A stretch of 64,000 nucleotides of DNA. Origin: Pseudomonas sp. B21-040 (GTDB taxonomy: Bacteria; Pseudomonadota; Gammaproteobacteria; Pseudomonadales; Pseudomonadaceae). The DNA is taken from assembly GCF_024748695.1 (NCBI RefSeq), contig NZ_CP087176.1:1791501-1855500 (forward strand), read 5' to 3'. Positions 46,727-55,800 of this stretch are shown piece after piece; the stretch's first letter is position 1; every line of letters starts with the position of its first letter. Position numbers and translations under genes: made by a program. The notes beneath the pieces are model-generated. The model saw nothing but the letters and a program-made list of their open reading frames with translations. It searched no databases and was not told where the DNA came from.

Positions 46727-46762
46727 GCTGTCCGGGGTTTGGCAATTGCCGGGCCTCCACAA

Positions 46763-46790
46763 AAAAAGCGACCTGTCCGGGTCGCTTTTT
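46763..46790. terminator. Terminator of the catalase-like gene
   Basis: AAAAAGCGACC-TGTCC-GGGTCGCTTTTT; works on the minus strand 14 bases after the gene, and also on the plus strand as a second stop for the tRNA transcript. Confidence 0.85.
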
Positions 46791-46803
46791 CGTTTCTATC
46801 GGC

Positions 46804-47937
46804 TTATTGCTCAGCGTTGCGACTGTGCCGGTAGTCGCTCACGGCTTCATACACCGCCTTACGCAGACGGTTGATGCCGCCAATCGGCCGATGAGCCTCC
46901 AGGCCAAACCACGGATTGAACGACTGGTTGTCGCATTGCAGGTTCAGCGCTGGCGTGTCGAAGTCCTGCGCGGGGACTTTGATCCGCGCCACGGTCTGGA
47001 ACGGCGCCTCGTTTTCACTCCATTCGATGCTGGTGTCTTCGATGGGCATGTAGTGGCTTGGGTCCTGGCGCTGAATCTGCAAGACGAAACAGGCCGGCAC
47101 CCGATCCGTAGATAATTGCTGGTTCAGCGCGTTGCGCAGAAAGTTCGGCAATTTCTGGTTTTGCGCGGGCAGGGTGTAGGCCGGGCAGCTATCCGGGTCC
47201 GGTATCACCCGGAACTTGGCATTGGCTTCACCAAACTTGTAGGGCGACACCGAAAAGTAGGTGGTCCGGGTTGGACTTTCCGGAGCAGGCGACAAGGTCG
47301 CCAACGCGATAAACAGATGGCGAACCTGCCAACTGCGCGGGTCCCACCCCGGAAAAAACGCCATCAGCTTCTTGCCGTCAGCCTGAGCCGCCACATTCTG
47401 ACGATACTCGGCGACATCGCTGACGAAAAAATTCGGGTGACTGAACATCACGAAGTCCTGTTCGGCGCGACGCTGTTGGTCGGCGAGCAGCTGTTTACCA
47501 GGCACATCAAGCAATTTGATCGCCATGCCCCGGGCATCGCGAATACTGTCGAACTGCGGATACGCATTGCCGTTGGACAAGCGCATCGTCGCTTGCCAGG
47601 TTTTGCCGGGCTCGCTGAACACACCTTGGCGCATCTCTCCAGCCAGGTCCGGCAACACCTGAACTTCGGCTTTCACGCAGCCATGGGCCTTGGCATGGGC
47701 GTCGCGCAGGTAGCGGGTGGGCTCGCGGTGTTGATCGACAATGCGCACGGCCGTCTGAATCACGTCCTGGGTCATCGCGGCTTCGCCTTCCGGAATCAAT
47801 TCATCTGCCGAAACCGGGCCACTGTGCTGCCAGGCAAACCACGCCGTGGCCAGCGCCCAGGCGAGCACGCCAAGACCCAGCAGCCACAGAAGGGTTTTGC
47901 CGAGAAAAGCGCCCAAGCGCATCCAAAGTGTGCTCAT
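46804..47937 (-). CDS. Membrane-anchored catalase-like heme protein
   Basis: A 377-residue protein with an N-terminal transmembrane anchor (residues 12-36) and a catalase-like fold: RYLRDAHAKAHGCVKAEVQV has the likely distal His, followed by RLSNGNAYPQFDSIRDARGMAIKLL, a catalase-core stretch. It is shorter than true catalases and lacks much of the usual C-terminal part, like the y4iL-type catalase-related group. It is expected to face the periplasm. Its start overlaps by 4 bp the stop of the cytochrome c gene upstream, so both are in one operon. Catalytic activity is uncertain. Confidence 0.82.
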   Translation of the reverse strand: MSTLWMRLGAFLGKTLLWLLGLGVLAWALATAWFAWQHSGPVSADELIPEGEAAMTQDVIQTAVRIVDQHREPTRYLRDAHAKAHGCVKAEVQVLPDLAGEMRQGVFSEPGKTWQATMRLSNGNAYPQFDSIRDARGMAIKLLDVPGKQLLADQQRRAEQDFVMFSHPNFFVSDVAEYRQNVAAQADGKKLMAFFPGWDPRSWQVRHLFIALATLSPAPESPTRTTYFSVSPYKFGEANAKFRVIPDPDSCPAYTLPAQNQKLPNFLRNALNQQLSTDRVPACFVLQIQRQDPSHYMPIEDTSIEWSENEAPFQTVARIKVPAQDFDTPALNLQCDNQSFNPWFGLEAHRPIGGINRLRKAVYEAVSDYRHSRNAEQ

Positions 47938-49742
47938 GGCAATTGTGTCTCCAGCGGGCCGCCCAATACTTTCAGGTATTCCAGCAGCGCCCAGCGTTCC
48001 TCTGGCAGCAGCAGACGACCAATCACGCCATTGCCGCGCTGGCCGGCACGGAACTCGTGGCCGCTGTTGTGATTGCCGGTGATGCGTGTGTCGAACACAA
48101 AGCCATCGGTAAAGGCCTCGGTGCGATAACCAAGGTGTTGGGGGTCGTACTCGAACGTACCTTTATAGAAGGTGGTGGCGCGTTCATCCTGAGGCGAGAG
48201 CAATTGATAAATGCTCGGTACTGAGCCGTTGTGCAGAAAGGGCGCCGTCGCCCAGACACCCGCCAACGGTCGTGCCTTGTAGGCGCGCAATTCCCGCACA
48301 CCAATCGGCAGGCCGAAACCATTCATGGCAGGTTGTTCCTCCGTGGGAATTTTCGCGTCGCGGTAGGCGCGGTTGCCAACGAAAGCGGTGATGTAGGCCA
48401 ACCCTTTGGCCGACGACAGCTTGCTCAAGTCCAGCGGTTCAGTGGGTGTCGGCTGTAGGTGAACGTCCAGTTGTTTCAGCTCAGTCACATCCCATTGCAA
48501 GGCGCTCAAGTCAAAACGATGGTCGGCAATGTTGTTGGCGGCCCCCGGGTCTGTGCCAATGACATCCACCGGCAGCATTTTCAGATGCTGCACCCAGCGT
48601 CCGTCACTTTCGACCGAGCGCGGTATATGGCAACCGGCGCAATTTTCACTGAACAACTCGCGACCCTTGGCGGCCAGGGGCTTGTCGACAGCACCGAGCA
48701 ATGCTTCAGGCCAGGCCGGTGGTTTGAGTCGTTGCAGGGTTTGTTCGATCTGGTGCAGGTCGCGCAGTCGGACACTCGACGGGTAGCGCTCATCGCCTTT
48801 AAGCGGCTGGCCGCTGGCATCGAAGAAGCTCAGGGTGGCGCCCACGCCCAACGATTCGCCGATGTTGCGGGCCATGGGTTGTTGCGCCGAACCGTTCCAT
48901 TGCACCCAATTGAACGTCCACATGTCCCACAGCTGCGGGTAGTCCACCGGGGCGTTAGCCACGCGGTAGTTGTCGGCGGAAATCGCATCGCCGAAGGCCG
49001 CATTGGCGATGCGCCCGAAGGCGTCGGTGCGGCCCGGTCCTTCCTCGGTGGGGTAGAGCCCACGGTGGGTGTCGTTCCAGGCAACTTTGACGAAGGTCAG
49101 GAGAGACGCCCTGAAGTCATTGCGCAGCTGTTGATGTCGGGCGTCGTAGTCCTCGCCCAGCACGTTGCGGGCGAAGCGCTCGAATTTCCAGGGGTTGAGG
49201 TAAGTCGAGGTCAGACTGGCGACCAGCGCTTGTCCGAAACTGCCCCCTTTCAATGTAGGCACACTGGAAGGCAACACATGCTGTGCCGAGCCACCGTCAA
49301 TGCGAATCGCCTGGCCTTTGAAGCGCAATTCGCCCGTATGGCAGGCCGCGCACGTGATGTCGAGAAACTCGTCCTGACTGCCGGGGTTTTTGTGACGGGC
49401 AAACCCGACGGGCAGATTGCCGGGGTTGTCGGGTGTGGCTTTCAGGCCAGGGTCGATCAGGAAACCAAAGCGTGCGAGGTAGTCCGGCGAAGCGAATCGT
49501 TGCTGCGAGAAGGGCAGCTCGAGGGCGTTGAACCAGTCATAGTGCAAGCCTTTGACCTGAGTGCCTTGAGGGGTGAAATAGTAAGTCTGGCGGTCCTCTG
49601 CGCTCCATTGCTCCAGGTAATGCACCTGTTGAGCGGGCGACCAGCTCGGTAACTTGGGGTTGGCGACGTAGTACAACGCTACGGTCAGGCCAAGACCCAG
49701 CAATACAGCGACCAGCATTAAGAGGCGAGATAAGAGGCGCAA
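47934..49742 (-). CDS. Di-heme cytochrome c (peroxidase-like), membrane-anchored
   Basis: A 602-residue protein with an N-terminal anchor (residues 5-27). Two heme-binding motifs are visible: CAACH (C131, C134, H135) and CAGCH (C368, C371, H372). The spacing and the C-terminal GVWATAPFLHNGSVPSIYQLLSP stretch fit the di-heme cytochrome c peroxidase / RoxA-like group. It is the first gene of an operon with the catalase-like protein. The pair could serve peroxide removal or oxidation of a periplasmic substrate. Confidence 0.85.
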   Translation of the reverse strand: MRLLSRLLMLVAVLLGLGLTVALYYVANPKLPSWSPAQQVHYLEQWSAEDRQTYYFTPQGTQVKGLHYDWFNALELPFSQQRFASPDYLARFGFLIDPGLKATPDNPGNLPVGFARHKNPGSQDEFLDITCAACHTGELRFKGQAIRIDGGSAQHVLPSSVPTLKGGSFGQALVASLTSTYLNPWKFERFARNVLGEDYDARHQQLRNDFRASLLTFVKVAWNDTHRGLYPTEEGPGRTDAFGRIANAAFGDAISADNYRVANAPVDYPQLWDMWTFNWVQWNGSAQQPMARNIGESLGVGATLSFFDASGQPLKGDERYPSSVRLRDLHQIEQTLQRLKPPAWPEALLGAVDKPLAAKGRELFSENCAGCHIPRSVESDGRWVQHLKMLPVDVIGTDPGAANNIADHRFDLSALQWDVTELKQLDVHLQPTPTEPLDLSKLSSAKGLAYITAFVGNRAYRDAKIPTEEQPAMNGFGLPIGVRELRAYKARPLAGVWATAPFLHNGSVPSIYQLLSPQDERATTFYKGTFEYDPQHLGYRTEAFTDGFVFDTRITGNHNSGHEFRAGQRGNGVIGRLLLPEERWALLEYLKVLGGPLETQLP

Positions 49743-50009
49743 GATGAACTTCCTTGTCGAGTTGTAGCTCTCTTATGCCTCAGTGTCTGAGGTGCGGCAA
49801 GTGGCCATTACGCCATGTTATGGGATCCGGGATCAGTGTCTGTAGGAGTCAGATGACAGAAGCTTCATCATCCCATTGCTCAAATGGGTTAAAACACCTG
49901 AACTTATCAGAAGTTTCCCGCTCTCATGCCGGTAGCCATTGGTCGTGGCCGCCTGATAAGCTCGCGGCTTTACTCGATTGCCCTTTAGGCGCATGAACAA
50001 GGAAATAGC

Positions 50010-50723
50010 ATGAAACAGCATCGGTTGGCGGCGGCGGTAGCCCTGGTTAGCCTGGTACTCGCGGGTTGTGATTCGCAGACCAGCGTAGAGCTGAAAACTC
50101 CGGCGCAAAAAGCTTCCTACGGCATTGGCCTGAACATGGGCAAAAGCCTGGCTCAGGAAGGCATGGATGACCTGGATTCCAAGGCCGTAGCCCAGGGCAT
50201 CGAAGATGCCGTCGGCAAGAAAGAGCAGAAACTCAAAGACGAGGAGCTGGTCGAAGCCTTCGCCGCGCTGCAAAAGCGTGCTGAAGAGCGTATGGCCAAG
50301 ATGAGCGAAGAGTCGGCCGCTGCCGGCAAGAAGTTCCTCGAAGAAAACGCCAAGAAGGCCGGCGTAGTGACCACCGCTTCGGGCTTGCAATACGAAGTGG
50401 AAAAGAAAGCCGATGGCGCACAGCCTAAGCCGACTGATGTAGTGACCGTTCACTACACCGGCAAGCTGACCAACGGCACCGTTTTCGACAGCTCCGTCGA
50501 GCGCGGTAGCCCGATCGATCTGCCGGTCAGCGGTGTGATCCCGGGTTGGGTCGAAGGCCTGCAACTGATGCACGTTGGCGAGAAGTACAAACTGTACATC
50601 CCTAGCGAACTGGCTTACGGCGCCCAAAGCCCAAGCCCGGCAATTCCAGCCAACTCGGTGCTGGTGTTTGACCTGGAACTGCTGGCGATCAAAGATCCAG
50701 CCAAAGAAGACGCCGCCAAGTAA
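50010..50723 (+). CDS. FKBP-type peptidyl-prolyl isomerase lipoprotein (Mip/FklB-like)
   Basis: A 237-residue lipoprotein (lipobox LAGC). The N-terminal part (residues 25-115) is a helical dimerization domain (ASYGIGLNMGKSLAQEG). The C-terminal FKBP domain (about 125-230) shows VTVHYTGKLTNGTVFDSS and IPGWVEGLQLMHVGEKYKLYIPSELAYG with the conserved active-site residues. It helps fold periplasmic proteins. A ribosome site AAGGA precedes the ATG. The 267-base gap upstream holds its promoter. Confidence 0.93.
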   Translation: MKQHRLAAAVALVSLVLAGCDSQTSVELKTPAQKASYGIGLNMGKSLAQEGMDDLDSKAVAQGIEDAVGKKEQKLKDEELVEAFAALQKRAEERMAKMSEESAAAGKKFLEENAKKAGVVTTASGLQYEVEKKADGAQPKPTDVVTVHYTGKLTNGTVFDSSVERGSPIDLPVSGVIPGWVEGLQLMHVGEKYKLYIPSELAYGAQSPSPAIPANSVLVFDLELLAIKDPAKEDAAK

Positions 50724-50739
50724 TCTGCGTCTGCTTTGA

Positions 50740-50772
50740 CAACAACGCCTCGCTTAATGCGGGGCGTTGTTG
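50740..50772 (+). terminator. Hairpin terminator after the FKBP gene
   Basis: AACAACGCCTCGC-TTAAT-GCGGGGCGTTGTT; a strong stem, with only a short T-rich tail. Confidence 0.75.
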
Positions 50773-50974
50773 CATCTGGCGTTTAGCGAAGGTAAACAAA
50801 GCGAACGGTTGCTGTACGCTGGAGTCATAGCCATTGAAGAGGCCCGTGCTAGCGGTGCCGGCGCTCCAAGTCAATGAAATCTTGGGTTTTTTTATGTGAG
50901 TAAAAAACGCCCGATCTGAGCGAGACCCTTATGAAACGGGGGTTTCAGCCGTGAAATGCAGCTCTGTTCACAAG

Positions 50975-50999
50975 GTTATCCACAATTTGTGTGGATAAC
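50975..50999. promoter_or_regulatory. Perfect palindrome of two DnaA boxes
   Basis: GTTATCCACA-ATTTG-TGTGGATAAC is a perfect 10-base inverted repeat with a 5-base spacer. Each arm holds a consensus DnaA box TTATCCACA (50976-50984 and 50990-50998, facing each other). It ends eight bases before the GGGAGG ribosome site of the YkvA-like gene. Confidence 0.75.
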
Positions 51000-51017
51000 A
51001 TTTCAGTGGGAGGAATG

Positions 51018-51473
51018 ATGAAAGCACCCTGGAGTTTCGCTCGATTCTTGCCACTCGCCGGGCGCCTGCTCGCACGCGGGCGTTTGCCGACGCTGCTGTT
51101 CGCTGTCGCCAGCAAAGGTGCCAGCCAGGGTAATCGCCTGGGCAAGGTCAAAGACGATTTGCGCTTGTTGCAGGCACTGTGCCTGGCCTACTGGCGTGGG
51201 GAGTACCGTGCCATCAGCCCGAAGGCGCTGATCTCGGTGGTCGCAGGCCTGATGTATTTCCTCAGTCCGGTGGATGCCATTCCGGATTTCCTTCCCGTGT
51301 TCGGCATGCTCGATGACATCGCAGTGCTGGCCTGGCTGATGAAAGTGCTCGACGACGAACTCAACGCCTTCCGCCTCTGGCGCAAACGTCAGGTGCCGGA
51401 AAAGCTGGCGGTGGTCGAGCGTCTGCCTGACACCCCGGAAAAACTTCAGCTTCAGGGCCCGAGAAAACACTGA
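51018..51473 (+). CDS. YkvA/DUF1232 family membrane-associated protein
   Basis: A 151-residue protein with the DUF1232 core SVVAGLMYFLSPVDAIPDFLPVFGMLDD (around residues 70-100), a single hydrophobic hairpin with the conserved SPVDAIPD motif. Function unknown. Two adjacent ATG codons (51015, 51018) follow GGGAGG; 51018 is better spaced. A perfect palindrome of DnaA boxes lies just upstream. Confidence 0.82.
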   Translation: MKAPWSFARFLPLAGRLLARGRLPTLLFAVASKGASQGNRLGKVKDDLRLLQALCLAYWRGEYRAISPKALISVVAGLMYFLSPVDAIPDFLPVFGMLDDIAVLAWLMKVLDDELNAFRLWRKRQVPEKLAVVERLPDTPEKLQLQGPRKH

Positions 51474-51587
51474 ACTGATTGAGAATCCCCCTTTATTCAT
51501 ACCCCCGCGCGACCTTGGCCGCTGTTAGGATTACACTTCTAGGGAAAAGTGCCGACTCGCTAAGTGTCGTTGTCCTACGGGGAAGTC

Positions 51588-51929
51588 ATGGATATTCAGA
51601 TAATCACACGCGAAGGCGAGCCCGAGTATGCAGTTTTACCGTGGGCTCAATATCAGGCTCTACTGAAAGCAGCAGGCATCAACGAGCAACCGCCACGCGA
51701 AGCGCCAGTGCCTCACGTGGCAACACCAGAACCGATTCTTCCCGGTCTGGATCAACTACGCAGTTTGCGCGAAGGGAAGGGCATCGCCATTGAAGCGTTG
51801 GCCCGCACGGTAGGCATCAGCCCGTCTTATCTGGCCTTGATCGAAAGTGGCGAGCGTCAACCCGACGCTGCGATTCGCCGCAGCCTGGCCTGGGAATTGA
51901 CGGTGCCAGGGTGGAGGGATGAATCGTGA
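51588..51929 (+). CDS. Helix-turn-helix (XRE-like) protein
   Basis: A 113-residue protein. The N-terminal part (MDIQIITREGEPEYAVLPWAQYQAL) looks like the phd/prevent-host-death or antitoxin type of domain, and the C-terminal part (about 55-110) is an XRE-type HTH with ALARTVGISPSYLALIESGERQPD. A clear ribosome site GGGGAA precedes the ATG at 51588. The stop overlaps the next gene by 4 bp (GTGA). It is likely the regulator of its operon. Confidence 0.84.
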   Translation: MDIQIITREGEPEYAVLPWAQYQALLKAAGINEQPPREAPVPHVATPEPILPGLDQLRSLREGKGIAIEALARTVGISPSYLALIESGERQPDAAIRRSLAWELTVPGWRDES

Positions 51930-52297
51930 GCGTACGCATCAGTCGTCAACATTGGGACGGATTGCTTGGGGAGCTGGATCAGGCGCGACGTCAGCGCCAT
52001 CTCTTGACGTATCGAGCGTTGCTGGAGCGTTTGCAATTGCCCACGCCGGCCATGCAAACCCTGACGGCAGCCCTTGAACATCTGGCCGCACTGGATGCCA
52101 GGGCCGAACAGCCGTTGCGCAGTTCGCTGGTAATCAGCCAGGGTGCCAGCCGTCTGCCGCGCACCGGCTTCTTCGAATGTGTCGAGCGTCTGGGGCGTTT
52201 TTCCGGACCGTCTGACGGTGTCGCCGCCGCGTCCTGGCATGCATCGGAAGTGGTGCGAGTGTTCGAATACGAATACCCCGAATCGGCAGAGGCCTGA
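51926..52297 (+). CDS. Hypothetical protein in the HTH operon
   Basis: A 123-residue soluble protein that I do not recognise. It begins with GTG overlapping the HTH gene stop and ends directly at the next gene start. The sequence is regular in composition (RRQRHLLTYRALLERLQLPTPAMQTL) with a helical N-terminal half and an acidic C-terminus (RVFEYEYPESAEA). The tight coupling to the HTH gene suggests a common role. Confidence 0.7.
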   Translation: MSVRISRQHWDGLLGELDQARRQRHLLTYRALLERLQLPTPAMQTLTAALEHLAALDARAEQPLRSSLVISQGASRLPRTGFFECVERLGRFSGPSDGVAAASWHASEVVRVFEYEYPESAEA

Positions 52298-52705
52298 GTG
52301 TTTTTAAAGCTCAAGGCGCGGGCTGGTTACTGGCTGGCTCGCCGTTTGTTTCATTGGTCATGGTTTGTGCGCCAGCCGCGGGGCTGGCACTGGCTGGAAG
52401 GCCAGTTCGCACGCATGGCGAACCTGGGTGACGTTGGCGCTCAGAGCTTCTATGGCCACATTTTGACCTTTCGCGGTGTCGGGCTGGGTGCTCGTGAAGA
52501 GGGCGTTCGACTGCTGCGCCTGGCGGCGTTGGCGGGTGACGGCAAGGCCGCCTACCAGGTCGGTGTGATCAGCCTGGCCGGCACGCCGAGCAAGGCGCCG
52601 GACCCACTTGAAGCCGCGCGCTGGTGGGGCATGGCCGCCAAGGCCGGGCATCCATTGGCCGAGCTCAAATTGAAAGAGCTGGCGTCTCGCGGTCCTACAC
52701 AGTAA
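52298..52705 (+). CDS. Sel1-repeat protein
   Basis: A 135-residue protein with about three Sel1/TPR-like repeats (GAREEGVRLLRLAALAGDGKA and DPLEAARWWGMAAKAGHPLA). It starts with GTG directly after the previous stop. The N-terminus (ARRLFHWSWFVRQPRGWHWL) is rich in Trp and Arg and may bind membranes or a partner. It ends the three-gene operon with a terminator. It resembles the small Sel1 gene at 32359. Confidence 0.8.
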   Translation: MFLKLKARAGYWLARRLFHWSWFVRQPRGWHWLEGQFARMANLGDVGAQSFYGHILTFRGVGLGAREEGVRLLRLAALAGDGKAAYQVGVISLAGTPSKAPDPLEAARWWGMAAKAGHPLAELKLKELASRGPTQ

Positions 52706-52730
52706 CTCCCAAAAAATTGTTTGATAAATG

Positions 52731-52765
52731 AACGTGGCGTGAGGGCGAACTCACGCCACGTTTTT
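52731..52765 (+). terminator. Strong terminator after the HTH operon
   Basis: AACGTGGCGTGAG and CTCACGCCACGTT arms around a 6-base loop, followed by a T-run. Confidence 0.92.
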
Positions 52766-52899
52766 GTTTGTGCCTGTCTGGCGTTTTGTGAGGGCGAATT
52801 AGAGATTTGCCCTACGGCCATTGCCTACTTCCCTGACTTCTTTCCGGTTTGATCCCCGGCAAAGTCTCGCGCGCCCATTTTCTGCGCGAGGGATTGCCC

Positions 52900-55800
52900 A
52901 TGATTGACCCGATTGTTCACCCGCACATCGCCCGCATCGAGCAGGAACTCGACAGTTTTCCAGACACGCTTTCGCTATACCGCGAGCAGCTCAAGCGCTG
53001 GTTTAACCGAACGGCGGACACGGCCAGTCACGCCGTGGATATGCCTGCGCTGATGGGTATGGAACGGCTGATCAAACTGGGCAATACCACGACGGCGGTG
53101 AGCAGTGGCGATGCGGATTTTCTGTCCAGTGTGGCGCAGTGTCCGGCAGGCGGCATTCTGCAGATCGAGAGCAAGTTCGAGTCGGTTTATGACATCCCGT
53201 TGGGGAATATTTCGGTGGATGTGATTGCCAAGGATGGCGGCGAGATTAAATCGGTCAAGCTCGATGAAAACGGTAAAGGGCAGTTCGAAGGGATACCCGG
53301 CAAGTTCTACCGCGTGCATGTTCAGAGCGAGGTCACGCCTGAGCAAATTGATGAGCTTTTTGCCTCCTATGACGGCCTGAGCAAAGAGCTGGACGGGTGG
53401 CTGCGCAGCGAGTGGCAAGGGTTCAAACCGCAGTGGTCGCAATCGGCTTTTGCTGCGGCGGGCAACGGCATGCTCGCCGGGAGTTGGGCGGCGGTGGTCG
53501 GGGTGTGGGACAGCATCAGCCTGCTGTCGGACATTCTTAAGGATCCTCGCAAGTTCGCTGAGCGGTTGGGCAGTGGTGCCGATCACTTGGTCGAACTGGC
53601 TGAACAATTTCCGGCCACGATGGAGAAGGTTCAGTTGCTGGCCAGCGACGAAGCGGCGCTGTGTTTGCTGCTGCGCACAGCCAGCTTGTGGTTGGAGATG
53701 CTGCCGCCGAGTGTGGTTGCGGGTGAATCGACAAAGATCACCAGCCATGTGATTGCCTCATTACTGATCGACCTGTTGATCGCTTCTGCGCTGGTGTCCA
53801 CGCGAGTCGGAATACCCGTCGCCAAAGCCTATTTAACCTCCCGCGGACTTCATTACGGAAAGGTTCTGTCCGGTCTCGCGATACGTTTTGTCGAGGCCAC
53901 CTTCAACATCCTCAACCGCTTCATGAAGTACGTCGACCACTACAAAACCGTCGCCGCCCGCGGCGGCGCGGCCGGCCTGAAAAAGGGCCGGATGCAGCTG
54001 CGCTGGGAGCCCAAACGCAACACCACCCTCAAGCAAAACGAACTCCACGACGACGCCTCAAAACAAGCCACCAACCCCAACGGCGACAGTGCCGATTCCG
54101 CTGCCAACACCGCCACCAACAAATGCCCGGTGTCGATGGTCACCGGCGAAGAACTGCTGACCCTCACTGACGGTACGCTGGACGGCCTCCTGCCGTTCGA
54201 CTTCACCCGGCTCTACCGCACCAGCGCTGCCGAGCTCGATAGCGGCCTCGGTTTCGGCTGGAGTCATTCCTTATCCCATCGACTGGAAATCGATGGCGAC
54301 AGCGTCATCTGGATTGACCACGAAAACCGTCGCAGCGCTTTCCCACTGCCGAGCAGCGAGCGTCCGGCCATCCACAACAGCCTGTCGCGTGCGGCGATTT
54401 ACCTCGGTACTGAACCGCAAGAACTGATCCTCGCCCAGGCCGGCGACGACACGCGCTTTTACCATTTTCACCACGGCCAACTCACGGCGATCAGTGACGC
54501 CTACGCCAACCGCTTGCGCATCACCCGCGACCGCCAGGCGCGCATTCAGCGCCTCGACAACGGTGCCGGTCGCGCCTTGCTGTTGCGTTATGAACGCAAT
54601 CATCTGGTCGCCGTCGACTATCAGGTATTTGCCCCGACGCAGACCCTCGAAGCGTCCTGGCAGACCGAGCAAACATTGGTCAGTTACACCTACGACGAAC
54701 GCGCACAGCTTATCGAAGCGACCAACGCCGCCGACGAAAGCGAGCGCTACGACTACGACGACCAGCACGTCATCCTCCAGCGGCAACTGGCCGGCGGGGC
54801 GAGTTTTTTCTGGGAGTGGGAGCGCTCCGGCAAGGCGGCACGCTGCATCCGCCACTGGGCCTCGTTTGCGCAGATGGACGCGCGCTACGTCTGGGATGAC
54901 GCCGGTAGCGTCACCGTCCACAACATCGATGGCAGCGAAGAAGTTTACGTCCACGACGAGCGTGCGCGGCTGGTGCGCAAGGTCGACCTGGACGGTGGCG
55001 AACAGCTCAAGGCCTACGACGAGCAAGGGCGGCTGATCGCCGAGCAGGATGCGCTCGGCGCCGTCACCGAATACCGCTATGACGAAGTCGGACGCCTGGT
55101 GGCGCTGATTCCGCCAGAAGACGAGCCAACGGCCTACGAGTACCGCAACGGTTTCCTGCATGCGCGCTATCGCGGCCAAGCCATTTGGAAGTACCACCGT
55201 AACGCTCAGGGCGACGTCACTGAAGCGACCGACCCCGATGGCCAAAGCACCCATTACCACTACGATGCCCAAGGACGTTTGCTGTCGATCCGCTACCCGG
55301 ACACCAGCCGCCATGTATTCGTCTGGAATGCCTTGGGGCAATTGCTCGAAGAGACCTTGCCGGACGGTGGTCAACGGCGCTTTTCCTACGATGCCTTGGG
55401 GCGGCAGCTTACCCGTCAGGACGAACATGGCGCCGTCACGAAGTACCAATGGGACGCCGTCGGTCGACTGATCCAGACGACCCTGCCGACAGGCGCCAGT
55501 CGCGCCTATAGCTACAACGCCTACGGAAAAGTCACCGCCGAACGCGACGAACTGGGGCGCGTCACGCGTTACGAGTACGTCGACGATCTGCACCTGGTCA
55601 GCCGCCGTCTCAACGCCGATGGCACTCAGCTGAAATATCGCTACGACAACGCGCAGCTGTTACTCACGGAAATCGAGAACGAATCCGGTGAAAAATATCA
55701 GCTGGACTACACGCCCAGCGGCCTGATCCGACAGGAAACCGGCTTCGACGGCCAACGCACCGCGTATGCCTACGACCTCAACGGGCATCTGCTGGAGAAA

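Noticed and set aside
50975..50999. Reading the DnaA-box palindrome as a replication origin
   Set aside because: Only two boxes are present, there is no AT-rich unwinding region and no dnaA or dnaN gene, so it is listed as a possible regulatory site only.
54271..55593. A 440-codon minus-strand frame inside the Rhs gene
   Set aside because: Produced by the repeated YD-type codons of Rhs; no independent protein features.
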